This document shows positions 1 through 7,191 of a stretch of 64,000 bases of DNA, piece after piece. The stretch lies in the NCBI GenBank assembly GCA_020848545.1, contig JADLHZ010000056.1, positions 1 through 64,000 on the forward strand. Reading direction: 5' to 3'. Positions within the stretch are counted from its first letter, which is position 1. Every line of letters starts with the position of its first letter. A program made the position numbers and the translations under genes. The stretch is from Deltaproteobacteria bacterium. Lineage in GTDB: Bacteria > Myxococcota > JADLHZ01. Below the pieces are notes generated by a model. That model was given only the letters and a program-made list of their open reading frames with translations, did not search any database and was not told where the DNA came from.

Positions 1-118
1 ACGTATCGTGCGTGGCAGCGGAAGAACAACGGCAAGCGCTGATCACGAGGATCAGCTCAACTGCTGATCACGCCCTGGTCCATTCTTGCCGAGCAGAGGT
101 GGACCATTTTTCGCGAGC
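1..118. mobile_element. Possible end of an IS21-family element
   Basis: Two direct repeats, TGGTCCATTCTTGCCGAGC at 76-94 and TGGACCATTTTTCGCGAGC at 100-118, match at 15 of 19 positions and lie 24 bp apart. A second repeat, GCTGATCACG, occurs at 38-47 and 63-72. Closely spaced direct repeats with a TGGACCA core are typical of IS21-family ends. The first 42 bases also read as the tail of an open frame in frame 1 (ending GKR then TGA), which could be the end of a transposase or its helper. The rest of the element would lie outside the window, so the family call is a guess. Confidence 0.3.
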
Positions 119-937
119 GCCGAAGCGAGATTGGCGAGGGCAATCATCGACAAGCTGCGAGTTGAGCGCCACGAGACGAATCTCTGCGCTCAAGTCCTGA
201 CAGAGTTTGGATCGTCCATCTGGATGCAGAACGGCGGACGAATCGTCCTCTCGAGATTCGTCCCCGGCAAAGTCCCAGCGTTCGAGGTGACCAAAGTCGG
301 GGACGGCGTGGCGGTTACAAGCAACGTGGACTTCAAGTCGATCCCCCTTCATGCCGATGGTCGCGGCGCGCTTAGCCCGGCCCACGTCCTATCTGAGCTC
401 GCGAGCTTTGGCCGACTGCTACGCAAGGCTGCCCAACACGACGCCGAACTGTTTGTGGACGAGACGGGCGCGCAATTGCTGAAGGCGCGTGCCGAACACT
501 TGTTCCGTGCCGTCTCGAAATCCAAGACCGACATGGCCGCGTTTGGCGAACATGCTCTCGATGGTGCGACGAATGTGCGCGACGCAATCAATGACGGGCG
601 CTTGAGTTTCTCTTCATTTCTCGACGCACTCGATGGCGCGGCGAAATTCAAGGAATGGCTGAAAGGCCGTCCAGGGGACGCAAAGCTTCTGTCGGAGTTT
701 GTTCAGGAAGTCACGAGGAGCCAGCCTCTCGACAAGCTCGGAAACAAGGGGCTGAAGTTCCTGCTCTTCGGCGGACTGAGCCTCCTCACCGGTGGTCTAC
801 TCTCGCCAGAGGTTGGTGCGGCGGCAGGTCTCGCCTTGGGAGCCGCGGACACCTTCTTTTTTGACAAGCTCATCAACAGGTGGACGCCGGGCGCATTCAT
901 CGAAGATCTGAGGCAAAAAGTCGCGCCGAGAGCGTGA
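86..937 (+). CDS. Hypothetical protein with hydrophobic C-terminal segment
   Basis: I do not recognise this protein of up to 283 residues. The middle is soluble and helix-rich; near residues 225-255 there is a Gly/Leu/Ala-rich hydrophobic hairpin (LLFGGLSLLTGG and following) that could enter a membrane, then an amphipathic tail. The frame is closed upstream by a TGA at 65-67. The only starts near the 5' end are TTG at 86 or 131, or ATG at 224, and the TTG at 86 lies inside the IS21-like repeats. The N terminus may therefore have been cut or replaced by an insertion. It sits in the mobile element, just before a small minus-strand gene. Confidence 0.55.
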   Translation: MPSRGGPFFASAEARLARAIIDKLRVERHETNLCAQVLTEFGSSIWMQNGGRIVLSRFVPGKVPAFEVTKVGDGVAVTSNVDFKSIPLHADGRGALSPAHVLSELASFGRLLRKAAQHDAELFVDETGAQLLKARAEHLFRAVSKSKTDMAAFGEHALDGATNVRDAINDGRLSFSSFLDALDGAAKFKEWLKGRPGDAKLLSEFVQEVTRSQPLDKLGNKGLKFLLFGGLSLLTGGLLSPEVGAAAGLALGAADTFFFDKLINRWTPGAFIEDLRQKVAPRA

Positions 938-947
938 ATTGTTCTCG

Positions 948-1265
948 CTACCGCGAGCGACTTTTCCCATCCGAAAGCGTCGCTTTGTTCAACACCGCAG
1001 ACACGGCCACTTGCAGGTTTGCGGTACCAAACGATGTCTCCGCGAATCGCGTGAGCTCCGCCAGCGCCTCGGGCTTCAGGTCGTCGAGCGTGATGTACCG
1101 GCCGGCGAGGTAGTCGATCATCACCTTGCGGAAGAGACCGCCCGGCGTGGCACCGCGGCGCTCGGTCTCAGCCTCGAACTGTTTGTAGACCTCTTCGTCG
1201 AACATGTACTGGCGGACAAAACGGCTGCTCGTCGTCGGCATCTCGGTGCGCTTGGGGCGCGGCAT
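948..1265 (-). CDS. Small ribbon-helix-helix-like protein
   Basis: A 105-residue protein with a basic N terminus (MPRPKR), then a short strand and two helices (about residues 20-55, including FDEEVYKQFEAETERR and LFRKVMIDYLAG). This layout resembles ribbon-helix-helix DNA-binding proteins used as plasmid or ICE regulators, though I see no diagnostic motif. It is divergent from the ParB-like gene, 119 bp away, so the two may share a control region. It could regulate the element's partition or replication genes. The function is inferred from fold-like pattern and context only. Confidence 0.6.
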   Translation of the reverse strand: MPRPKRTEMPTTSSRFVRQYMFDEEVYKQFEAETERRGATPGGLFRKVMIDYLAGRYITLDDLKPEALAELTRFAETSFGTANLQVAVSAVLNKATLSDGKSRSR

Positions 1266-1384
1266 GGGTGCGACCTCCAGGGGAACGTCTTAGCGCCAGA
1301 TCCGGCCACACTCAATCGTTGTCACACATTATGTTTGACTTCGCATTCTTATTCGACATAGAGCCAGCCCTGGAGGGTCGGACC

Positions 1385-2191
1385 ATGGAGACGACGCAGG
1401 CAGGGAACAAACAAGGCGAGCCATTGCAGGTACCGATTGGGCTCATCGATGCGGACGAGACGAACGTGAGGAGTCGGTTGCAGGGCACCGAGGACCTCGC
1501 CGCGTCGATCCGGGCGCACGGGATCATTCAGCCGCTCGTCGGCACGCGAGACGACGCCGGGCGCATCAAGCTGATCGCCGGGCACAGGCGCCTCGCCGCT
1601 GCGAAGCTGGCAGCGCTCGCAACGGTGCCGGTGATCGTTCGCAGCGTCGAAGCAAGCGTCGCGAAGGAGATACAGCTCGTCGAGAACGTTCAACGCGAAG
1701 ACCTGCCCGCGCTCGACGTGGCCGATGCATTGCGAGCCATGATCGACGGCGGGCAGAATGTCGACAGCGTCGCGACGCGCGTCGGTAAATCGGCAGCGTG
1801 GGTGCGGAGGCACCTCGCGCTCTTGAAGCTCGACGACAAAGTGCTCGCGGCCGTGAAAAAGCACGGGCTTCGCTTCACGCAGGCCGAGCAAGTCGCGAAG
1901 GTGCTGAAGACGGGATCGCTCGAAGCGGCGATCGAGAGCGCCAGGGCGATGGCAAGCGGCCACGTCTCGCGGAGAGCCGTCGAGCGATCGATCGCGGCAA
2001 AGGACGGAGAGCCTGAGCACCGACATACTCTGTCGGCGAGGGGCGCGTCGTATCGCGCGACGCTCACGATCGAATCGACAAACGCACTGGATGACGTGCA
2101 AGGCCGACAGCTGCGGGAGCTGGTCGGCGCGATCGAGCGGATCATGGGGAGGGACGCCGAGCCGTCGCACGCCGGCGTGCATGCGCCATAG
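1385..2191 (+). CDS. ParB/Spo0J-like nuclease-fold DNA-binding protein
   Basis: A 268-residue ParB-family protein. The N-terminal ParB domain (about residues 14-110) has the family's core: a strand with 'DADETNVR', 'ASIRAHGIIQPL', the arginine-rich box 'KLIAGHRRLAAAKLA', and the 'ENVQREDLPALD' segment. A helix-turn-helix follows (about residues 125-150, 'VATRVGKSAAWVRRHLALL'). The GHRR box is the CTP/phosphate-binding motif of the family. The ATG at 1385 is preferred; an ATG at 1331 would add 18 residues of hydrophobic, non-ParB sequence. No ParA is adjacent, so it may act as an element-encoded regulator rather than in classical partition. Confidence 0.85.
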   Translation: METTQAGNKQGEPLQVPIGLIDADETNVRSRLQGTEDLAASIRAHGIIQPLVGTRDDAGRIKLIAGHRRLAAAKLAALATVPVIVRSVEASVAKEIQLVENVQREDLPALDVADALRAMIDGGQNVDSVATRVGKSAAWVRRHLALLKLDDKVLAAVKKHGLRFTQAEQVAKVLKTGSLEAAIESARAMASGHVSRRAVERSIAAKDGEPEHRHTLSARGASYRATLTIESTNALDDVQGRQLRELVGAIERIMGRDAEPSHAGVHAP

Positions 2192-2310
2192 TCGCGCCGA
2201 AGCCGCGCCAGATCTGCGCCAGCGAGAGTGGCGCGAACCTGGCGCGCGAGATCGCGCGCAGCACCTTGCCTGGCCGCAGCAATCTCGCCTGCACGCGGTT
2301 TCGCATGACG

Positions 2311-2354
2311 CTGGTGACCCCTCCCACCCAACGACTGGTGGAAGGGGTCACCAG
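2311..2354. repeat. Strong 44-nt hairpin between ParB-like and Rep-like genes
   Basis: A perfect 12-bp stem (CTGGTGACCCCT pairing with AGGGGTCACCAG) encloses a mismatch and a further 5-bp stem (CCACC with GGTGG) around an 8-nt loop. There is no T-tract on either side, so it is a poor intrinsic terminator. Its position between the ParB-like and replication-relaxation-type genes fits an origin, a ParB-binding site or an attenuator. The base pairing is seen directly; the role is inference. Confidence 0.75.
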
Positions 2355-2437
2355 CTAGCGAAGGGCGGAGGCGAGAGAGCGGTCAGGCAAGGTGCAGGGA
2401 ACAGAGAGAACAAAGGGACTGGAGCCAAGAGGTAAGG

Positions 2438-3679
2438 ATGAAACCAAAGAGGACCAGGGAGTGGAAGGAAGAAGAGAAAGAGGGACAGGACAAGATCGAA
2501 GCGGCGGAACAAGACACGAACGACAAGGGCAACGGCGGCAGCGAGAACAGCGACGTAGACGAGCGCGAACCAAGAACCGAGGGCGAAGAGAACGAAGAGC
2601 AGCAGCGATCGAATCCGAGCAGCAAACGACGAAGCCCAGGCGAGGCGGTGCGGCTGAGTCCGAGAGGCGCGTTCATCCTCTGCGAGCTCTACAAGCTGCG
2701 GCGCATGACGCTGCCGCAGCTCGCACGCCTTTGCGTCCTCAATCCGCTCGGCTACGCACCGATCGACATCGCGCGTCGACTCAAAGCGCTCGGCTATGTG
2801 CGGACGGAAGATCACTTTCGAGATGGCAAGAAGATCGTGCTCAGCCTCACCGAGCCCGGCCGGCGCTTTGCGGCCGATCGCCTCGGCCGCAGCACGCGCA
2901 TGCCGCTTCGCGATGACGCGGGCGGCGAGTTCACGCTGCACACGCTAAAGGGCGTCGATCTCTACCTTCGTCTTGTCTGCCCGGGCGCGAGAGATTGGCT
3001 CGCGGTGCGCAAGGCCGCCGCTCGCTTCGACTGGTACTCGTCGAACGAGGGGATCGACATCGACTGGCGGACCGGTTCACGCAGCACGCTGCAGCTCCGT
3101 CGGCTGATTCCCGACTGGCAGATCGAGACGCACGATCGGCGCATCTTCATCGAGATCGAGCGCTCGACGAAGTCGCTCGCCGCCGTGAAGGCGAAGGTCG
3201 AGCACTACTCGGGGGTGCTCGGGCCATTCGGCTCGCGGAGCTTGCACTTTCAATCGGCCTATTTCGAGAAGTACCGTGACCAGAAGCAGGCGATCGTCGC
3301 GTTCGTCTTCGACACGCCTGAGCGCACGGACAACGTTCAAGCCTTCGTGAAAGAAGCCCTCAAGCGCGAGCGCGTCTTCGTCGATCCTATCATGGGCACC
3401 GAGGAGGACGTCGTGCAGGAGCTGAGTCAGCTCCTCAAGCTCCACTTGCCAATCAATTACGTTCAAGGCCCGCAGGACCGGCTGATGATCGAGATGAGGA
3501 AATACATCGACCACATCAACCAGCACCCGGCGATCCCCGCGCTCGCGTGGCCGCCGAATTGGAGAGAGCTGATGAGCCAGATCTACCCGCGCGTCGAATG
3601 GCGAAAGCTGCGGAGCACTCTCGATGCTCGCGTCGCGAACGCGGTCGCCGCTCCGCAGAATCAAGGAGGGCCGCGATGA
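2438..3679 (+). CDS. Replication-relaxation family protein
   Basis: A 413-residue protein. The first about 65 residues are low-complexity, rich in Lys, Glu and Arg. Residues 70-150 look like a winged helix (FILCELYKLRRMTLPQLARL, RRLKALGYVR). A nuclease-like core follows, with 'LIPDWQIETHDRRIFIEIE', 'RSTKSLAAVKAKVEHYSGVL', close to the pattern of the replication-relaxation family (Pfam Replic_Relax). Members are found next to integrases on actinobacterial and proteobacterial mobile elements. A Shine-Dalgarno-like GAGGTAAGG precedes the ATG. Its stop overlaps the next start (ATGATGA), so it is translationally coupled to the excisionase gene. Its exact biochemical activity is not established. 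Confidence 0.75.
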   Translation: MKPKRTREWKEEEKEGQDKIEAAEQDTNDKGNGGSENSDVDEREPRTEGEENEEQQRSNPSSKRRSPGEAVRLSPRGAFILCELYKLRRMTLPQLARLCVLNPLGYAPIDIARRLKALGYVRTEDHFRDGKKIVLSLTEPGRRFAADRLGRSTRMPLRDDAGGEFTLHTLKGVDLYLRLVCPGARDWLAVRKAAARFDWYSSNEGIDIDWRTGSRSTLQLRRLIPDWQIETHDRRIFIEIERSTKSLAAVKAKVEHYSGVLGPFGSRSLHFQSAYFEKYRDQKQAIVAFVFDTPERTDNVQAFVKEALKRERVFVDPIMGTEEDVVQELSQLLKLHLPINYVQGPQDRLMIEMRKYIDHINQHPAIPALAWPPNWRELMSQIYPRVEWRKLRSTLDARVANAVAAPQNQGGPR

Positions 3680-3903
3680 TGACGAAGACCGATCTCGAAA
3701 CGATGTGGGACGTGAACGACGTGGCGAAGTTCCTGCGCGTCAGTCGCTCTTGGGTCTATCAGCGCGTCGAAGCCGGGCTACTCCCGCACCTACGCGTGGG
3801 CGGCCTGGTGCGCTTCGAGCCCCACACGCTGCGCGAATTCGTGCGGCGCGAGCGGCTGAGTGCATCCTGCGTAGTGAAACGCCTCGCCGAGAACAGGAGC
3901 TAG
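3676..3903 (+). CDS. Excisionase-like MerR-type helix-turn-helix protein
   Basis: A 75-residue protein with the DNA-binding domain found in excisionases: 'MWDVNDVAKFLRVSRSWVYQRV' (helix-turn-helix) followed by a wing 'LLPHLRVGGLVRFEP' and a C-terminal helix 'TLREFVRRE'. It probably binds the attachment site and directs the neighbouring recombinase towards excision, or regulates its expression. The start ATG at 3676 overlaps the upstream stop and has an AAGGAGGG ribosome site at 3663-3670. The recombinase gene starts 2 bp after its stop. Confidence 0.85.
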   Translation: MMTKTDLETMWDVNDVAKFLRVSRSWVYQRVEAGLLPHLRVGGLVRFEPHTLREFVRRERLSASCVVKRLAENRS

Positions 3904-3905
3904 CG

Positions 3906-5273
3906 ATGGCATCGGTCTACTTGAAGAATGGACGCTGGTTTCTGCGCTTCAAAGACGTGCACGGACGTTGGACGGCGAAGACCTGCGCGGCGCGGACGAA
4001 GACCGAAGCAAAGACGCTCGTCGCCGAGATCGAGCGGCAAGTGGAACAGGAGCGCATCGGGCTCAAGAAAGCCGGTGCACAGCTGACTGTGCGCGAGCTG
4101 TTCGTTTGGTGGCTGGAGACGTACCTCGCCGACAGGCCGTCGTTCGACACCGCGACCTCGCGCGTGCGCGTTCACATCTTCACATCGTCGCTCGCGGACA
4201 TGCGCGTCGCCGAGCTGCGGCCGGGGCACATCGAGACATTCTTGCAAGGGAAGACGAAGACGCTTTCGCCGAAGACGATCAATCACCTGCGCTCGTTCCT
4301 GCTCGTCGCGATCAACACGGCGAAGCGCGCCGGCAAGTTCGAGGGCGACAACCCAGTCACCGACGTGAAACCGCGTAAGGTCCCGCGACGGCTGTACGAC
4401 TATTTGAAGGTCGAAGAAGTCCCTCGCGTGCTCGAAGCACTGCACCCGAAGTATCAATCGCTCTTTGCGACCGCGATCTACACAGGCTTGCGCAAGGGGG
4501 AGCTGTTCGGGCTCCGAAAGCAGGACGTCGATCTGCCGCGTCGCTTGCTTTACGTGATGCGCTCGCACGACCGCGACACCACGAAGGGCGGACATGCCGA
4601 CGCGCTGCCGATATCGACCGAGCTGATCCCGTATCTGGAACACGCTTTCGCCGAGTCACCGGGCGAGCTCGTCTTCCCGGGCGAGGACGGGAAGATGCAA
4701 CGCAGGGACGCAAAGCTCGCGGCGATGCTGCGACGTGCGCTCGGTCGCGCAGGGATCGTCACCGGATACGAGCACCGGTGCAGGCGACCGAAGTGCGGAC
4801 ACAAGGAGCTGCACGAGGACCGAAAGCGACGACAGTGCCCGAACGATCACACCGCGCTCTGGCCGAAGGCGCTCGTGCGTAACATTCGTTTTCACGATCT
4901 ACGACACACGACCGCAAGCTTGCTGATGATGGCGGGCGCAAACCCCGCGTCGGTTCAGAAGATCATGCGCCACTCGAGCCCGGTGATCACGACGCAGATT
5001 TACGGGCACCTCGCGCCCGAGTACCTGCAAGCGGAGATCGATCGGTTGAAGCTTCTCCCGGAGAAGAAGCCGCTTGTTACCTATTTGCTACCGGCGCGGA
5101 AAAACGCCGCAGAACCGGCGGAAGACGATTCAGAAACCGAAGCGATGTCGGAGAGTTGTAGTGGCGCGCCCGACCCGATTCGAACAGGTGACCCTCGGGT
5201 TCGAAGCCCGATGCTCTATCCAGCTGAGCTACGGGCGCGCAGGGACAGGACGGAAGAGCGAGGCGGACGCTAG
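3906..5273 (+). CDS. Tyrosine recombinase (integrase) with zinc-ribbon-like insert
   Basis: A 455-residue phage-type integrase. An arm-binding strand region (residues 1-30, MASVYLKNGRWFLRF) is followed by a SAM-like core-binding domain (about 60-155) and the catalytic domain (165-385). Catalytic residues are visible: Arg196 (YTGLR), Lys227, His330-Asp-Leu-Arg333, His356 and Tyr366. Between Arg196 and the HxxR box lies a cysteine-rich insert, Cys292-x4-Cys297 and Cys311-x3-His315, resembling a zinc ribbon. The reading frame continues antisense through the tRNA-Arg gene (residues about 419-445), so the C-terminal tail is supplied by the chromosomal attachment site. The ATG at 3906 follows the excisionase stop directly. 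Confidence 0.93.
   Translation: MASVYLKNGRWFLRFKDVHGRWTAKTCAARTKTEAKTLVAEIERQVEQERIGLKKAGAQLTVRELFVWWLETYLADRPSFDTATSRVRVHIFTSSLADMRVAELRPGHIETFLQGKTKTLSPKTINHLRSFLLVAINTAKRAGKFEGDNPVTDVKPRKVPRRLYDYLKVEEVPRVLEALHPKYQSLFATAIYTGLRKGELFGLRKQDVDLPRRLLYVMRSHDRDTTKGGHADALPISTELIPYLEHAFAESPGELVFPGEDGKMQRRDAKLAAMLRRALGRAGIVTGYEHRCRRPKCGHKELHEDRKRRQCPNDHTALWPKALVRNIRFHDLRHTTASLLMMAGANPASVQKIMRHSSPVITTQIYGHLAPEYLQAEIDRLKLLPEKKPLVTYLLPARKNAAEPAEDDSETEAMSESCSGAPDPIRTGDPRVRSPMLYPAELRARRDRTEERGGR
5162..5238 (-). tRNA. tRNA-Arg (anticodon TCG)
   Basis: On the minus strand a cloverleaf can be drawn: acceptor stem GCGCCCG/CGGGCGC, a D arm with TAGCTCAGCTGGATAGAGC, an anticodon arm TCGGG-CTTCGAA-CCCGA with anticodon TCG, and a T arm around TTCGAAT. 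The discriminator base is G and the CCA end (5164-5162) is encoded. The tRNA reads CGA codons. The gene overlaps the antisense 3' end of the integrase gene and is the likely insertion site of the element to its left. Confidence 0.95.
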
Positions 5274-5295
5274 CGACTTCGTTGCGCGGAGACAA
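5267..5295 (-). promoter_or_regulatory. Possible sigma-70 promoter of tRNA-Arg
   Basis: On the minus strand TTGTCT (5295-5290) and TAGCGT (5272-5267) are separated by 17 bp. This places a start site about 20-25 nt before the mature tRNA 5' end. The match to consensus is moderate; position supports it. Confidence 0.35.
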
Positions 5296-5318
5296 GGTCT
5301 CGTGCTGAAACCACGCGA

Positions 5319-5897
5319 ATGAAGACGGTCGGGCTCGTCGCTGTCTCGCTGCTCGCGTCGCTGCTCGCCGGCAACGCGATCGTGCTGCACTTCGCGCCCG
5401 GCTACCTGAACGACGAGCGTCCGGCGTGGGCCATCGTGCTCGGCGCCGGCGTGCGCTCGGACGGCGTGCCCTACGACGAGACGCGCGAACGCCTCGCAGA
5501 AACGCTGAAGCTATGGAACGACGGCCTCGTTTCGCGCGTGCTCGTGAGCGGGGGCTCTCGACCCGAAGAGATCGACGAGACCGCGGCAATGGCGAACTGG
5601 CTCGTCGCGCACGGCGTCGCAAGAGAAGAGATCGTCGTCGACGCCTCGGCGCCGCGCACGATCGCCAGCTTCGCGCGCGCAGCCGAAGTGCATGCGATCC
5701 GATCCGCCCTCGTCATCACCACTGACTCGCACCTCGCACGCTCACGGTACCTCGCGGCGTGTTTCGGCATCGCCACGATCGGCATCCGGCCGAACGCGCC
5801 GAGCCCCACGCACTCGGTCGCTCGCGAGTGGTTGGCGCGGCCGCTGGCGCTCATCGAAACGATTCCGCGCTTGCCGCGTTGTCTCGGGGGCTCGTGA
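5319..5897 (+). CDS. YdcF/SanA-like (DUF218) membrane-anchored protein
   Basis: A 192-residue protein with an N-terminal signal anchor (residues 3-24, VGLVAVSLLASLLAGNAIVL) and a DUF218 domain. Family hallmarks are 'AIVLGAGVRSDGVP', 'RVLVSGGSRPEEIDETAAMA' and 'ALVITTDSHLARSRYLA'. DUF218 proteins act in the envelope; some influence vancomycin sensitivity or envelope polysaccharide, but the biochemistry is not settled. Its stop overlaps the start of the haemoglobin gene (GTGATG), so the two are probably co-transcribed. Confidence 0.85.
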   Translation: MKTVGLVAVSLLASLLAGNAIVLHFAPGYLNDERPAWAIVLGAGVRSDGVPYDETRERLAETLKLWNDGLVSRVLVSGGSRPEEIDETAAMANWLVAHGVAREEIVVDASAPRTIASFARAAEVHAIRSALVITTDSHLARSRYLAACFGIATIGIRPNAPSPTHSVAREWLARPLALIETIPRLPRCLGGS

Positions 5898-6280
5898 TGC
5901 AGACACCCTTCGAGCAGCTCGGCGGCGAAGAGACGGTGCGGCGGATCGCCGGCGCCTTCTATCGCCTCATGGACGAGACCGAGCCCGAGCTCGCGCGCTT
6001 GCACCGCCTCGACGAGCAAGGCCACGTGCATCCAGAGGCGCGTGAACGCTTCGCGCTCTTCTTCATCGGCTGGCTCGGCGGGCCGCAGACGTACATGGAG
6101 CGTCACGGCCACCCGCGTTTGCGTATGCGTCACGCGAACGTTCCGGTGAGCGAAGCGATGCGCGACGCGTGGCTGCGGGCGATGCAACGCGCTCTCGACG
6201 AAGTCCGTATCACCGGCGACATTCGGCGCTTTCTCGACGAGAAGCTCGCCGACGTGGCGGAGTTCCTGCGCAATGCCTAA
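5897..6280 (+). CDS. Group II truncated haemoglobin
   Basis: A 127-residue globin. The segment 'FALFFIGWLGGPQTYMERHG' and then 'HPRLRMRHANVPVSEAMRDA' matches group II truncated haemoglobins; the RH of 'RMRHA' supplies the proximal haem ligand and the Trp of 'RDAWL' is the conserved G8 Trp. Such proteins bind oxygen or nitric oxide and often protect against nitrosative or oxidative stress. The ATG overlaps the stop of the DUF218 gene. Confidence 0.92.
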   Translation: MQTPFEQLGGEETVRRIAGAFYRLMDETEPELARLHRLDEQGHVHPEARERFALFFIGWLGGPQTYMERHGHPRLRMRHANVPVSEAMRDAWLRAMQRALDEVRITGDIRRFLDEKLADVAEFLRNA

Positions 6281-6325
6281 CGCGCTCCTCCGAGGCCTCG
6301 CCATCGTCGTCGTGCCGGCGTGCTG

Positions 6326-6688
6326 ATGTCCAATGAGCGACGCGTGTTTCTCATCGACGCCGTCGGTGCCCTCGTCAGCGCGGTGATGCTCGGCGTTGCG
6401 CTGCCGCTGATGCAAGAGCGCATCGGACTTCCGAGCTCCGTCTTGCTCGTCCTTGCGGCGATCGCGCTGCTGCTGATGGTCTACTCGTTGGCCCACGCGA
6501 GCGGCGTTCTTCCAGCTCGCCCCGCGCGGCTTAGGGCGCTCATCGCATTCAACATCGCATACGGTGCTCTCACGACCGTGCTGCTCGCGGCGTTCGCGGG
6601 CGAGGTGAAGGCGTTGGGCTTCGTCTACTTCATCGCCGAGCTGTGCGTGCTGTCTGCGGTCGTTTGGATCGAGATCCGCGGGCTCTAG
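6326..6688 (+). CDS. Small four-helix membrane protein
   Basis: A 120-residue protein with four hydrophobic segments (about residues 7-29, 33-52, 65-87 and 90-113) and short charged loops. I recognise no family. The ATG at 6326 is chosen over a GTG six bases upstream. It converges with the YciI-like gene, overlapping it by 4 bp at the stop codons. It lies 45 bp after the haemoglobin gene and could belong to the same transcript. Confidence 0.7.
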   Translation: MSNERRVFLIDAVGALVSAVMLGVALPLMQERIGLPSSVLLVLAAIALLLMVYSLAHASGVLPARPARLRALIAFNIAYGALTTVLLAAFAGEVKALGFVYFIAELCVLSAVVWIEIRGL

Positions 6689-6984
6689 CGCAATAGAGCG
6701 GCGACGCCGTCGACCACGGCCTGCGGCTTCGGAGAGAACTCGGTCACTTCGAAAGTCGCGAGGCCGCGCGAGATGAACGGATCCTCCGTCATGATCGCCT
6801 CGATCTTCGCGCGGGCGTCACCGCAGGCGATGATGATCCCGCCTGTGCGCGGCACCTTGCGCCCCCACGCGATGAACACGCCGGCGCTCTGGTGGCGCTC
6901 GAGGAACGCGACGTGCGGCTTCATCGCGGCGTCGATCTCGGCCACCGGCTTCACGTAAGTCAAAGACACGACGAACCAGCTCAT
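6685..6984 (-). CDS. YciI-like protein
   Basis: A 99-residue protein of the YCII-related ferredoxin-like fold: 'WFVVSLTYVKPVAEIDAAMK', 'HVAFLERHQSAGVFIAWG' and 'IMTEDPFISRGLATFEVTEF'. The conserved His (of 'PHVAFL') and Asp (of 'EDPF') are present. The domain occurs in small enzymes of uncertain substrate, including some with peroxidase-like or dehydrochlorinase-like activity. It is last in a minus-strand run after the DNA-repair-like gene. Confidence 0.88.
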   Translation of the reverse strand: MSWFVVSLTYVKPVAEIDAAMKPHVAFLERHQSAGVFIAWGRKVPRTGGIIIACGDARAKIEAIMTEDPFISRGLATFEVTEFSPKPQAVVDGVAALLR

Positions 6985-6998
6985 GCGCCCGCCCTACG

Positions 6999-7191
6999 TC
7001 AGGACGCGCCGCACAGCAAACGCACGGCGATTGGCTGCGCCTCGCGGTTCGAGTTGATCGCGATCGACCGGCGGATCCGCGGCAGAAACTCGACGTCGCC
7101 GAGCAGCGCCAACCGGCTCGTCCTCGACGAAACCGCCGCGCGCCACGTGCTCTTCGAGGATCCGCCGTGCCTCTGAACGATCGTCGCTCAT
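6999..7191 (-). pseudogene. Small gene, probably frameshifted
   Basis: The start ATG at 7191 overlaps the stop of the AlkD-like gene (ATGA). The first about 26 codons (MSDDRSEARRILEEHVARGG to EDEP) look like a real helix. In this frame the rest becomes Arg-rich (GAARRRRVSAAD) and ends at 6994. Shifting frame near 7110 gives a much more protein-like tail (LALLGDVEFLPRIRRSIAIN to LLCGAS) ending at TGA 6999. The likely product is about 63 residues of unknown function, broken by an indel. A sequencing error or a true mutation cannot be told apart here. Confidence 0.45.

Larger units (their letters stand above)
1..5238. mobile_element. Right part of a tRNA-Arg-integrated element
   Basis: This stretch carries the usual modules of an integrative element: a ParB-like protein, a replication-relaxation-type protein, a small excisionase-like protein and a tyrosine recombinase. 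The recombinase directly abuts, and overlaps, the 3' end of a tRNA-Arg gene. Tyrosine recombinases commonly insert at tRNA 3' ends and restore them, so 5162-5238 is the likely right attachment site. The left boundary and its repeat of the tRNA 3' end are outside the window. No relaxase or conjugation gene is visible here, so whether it is conjugative is unknown. Confidence 0.65.
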
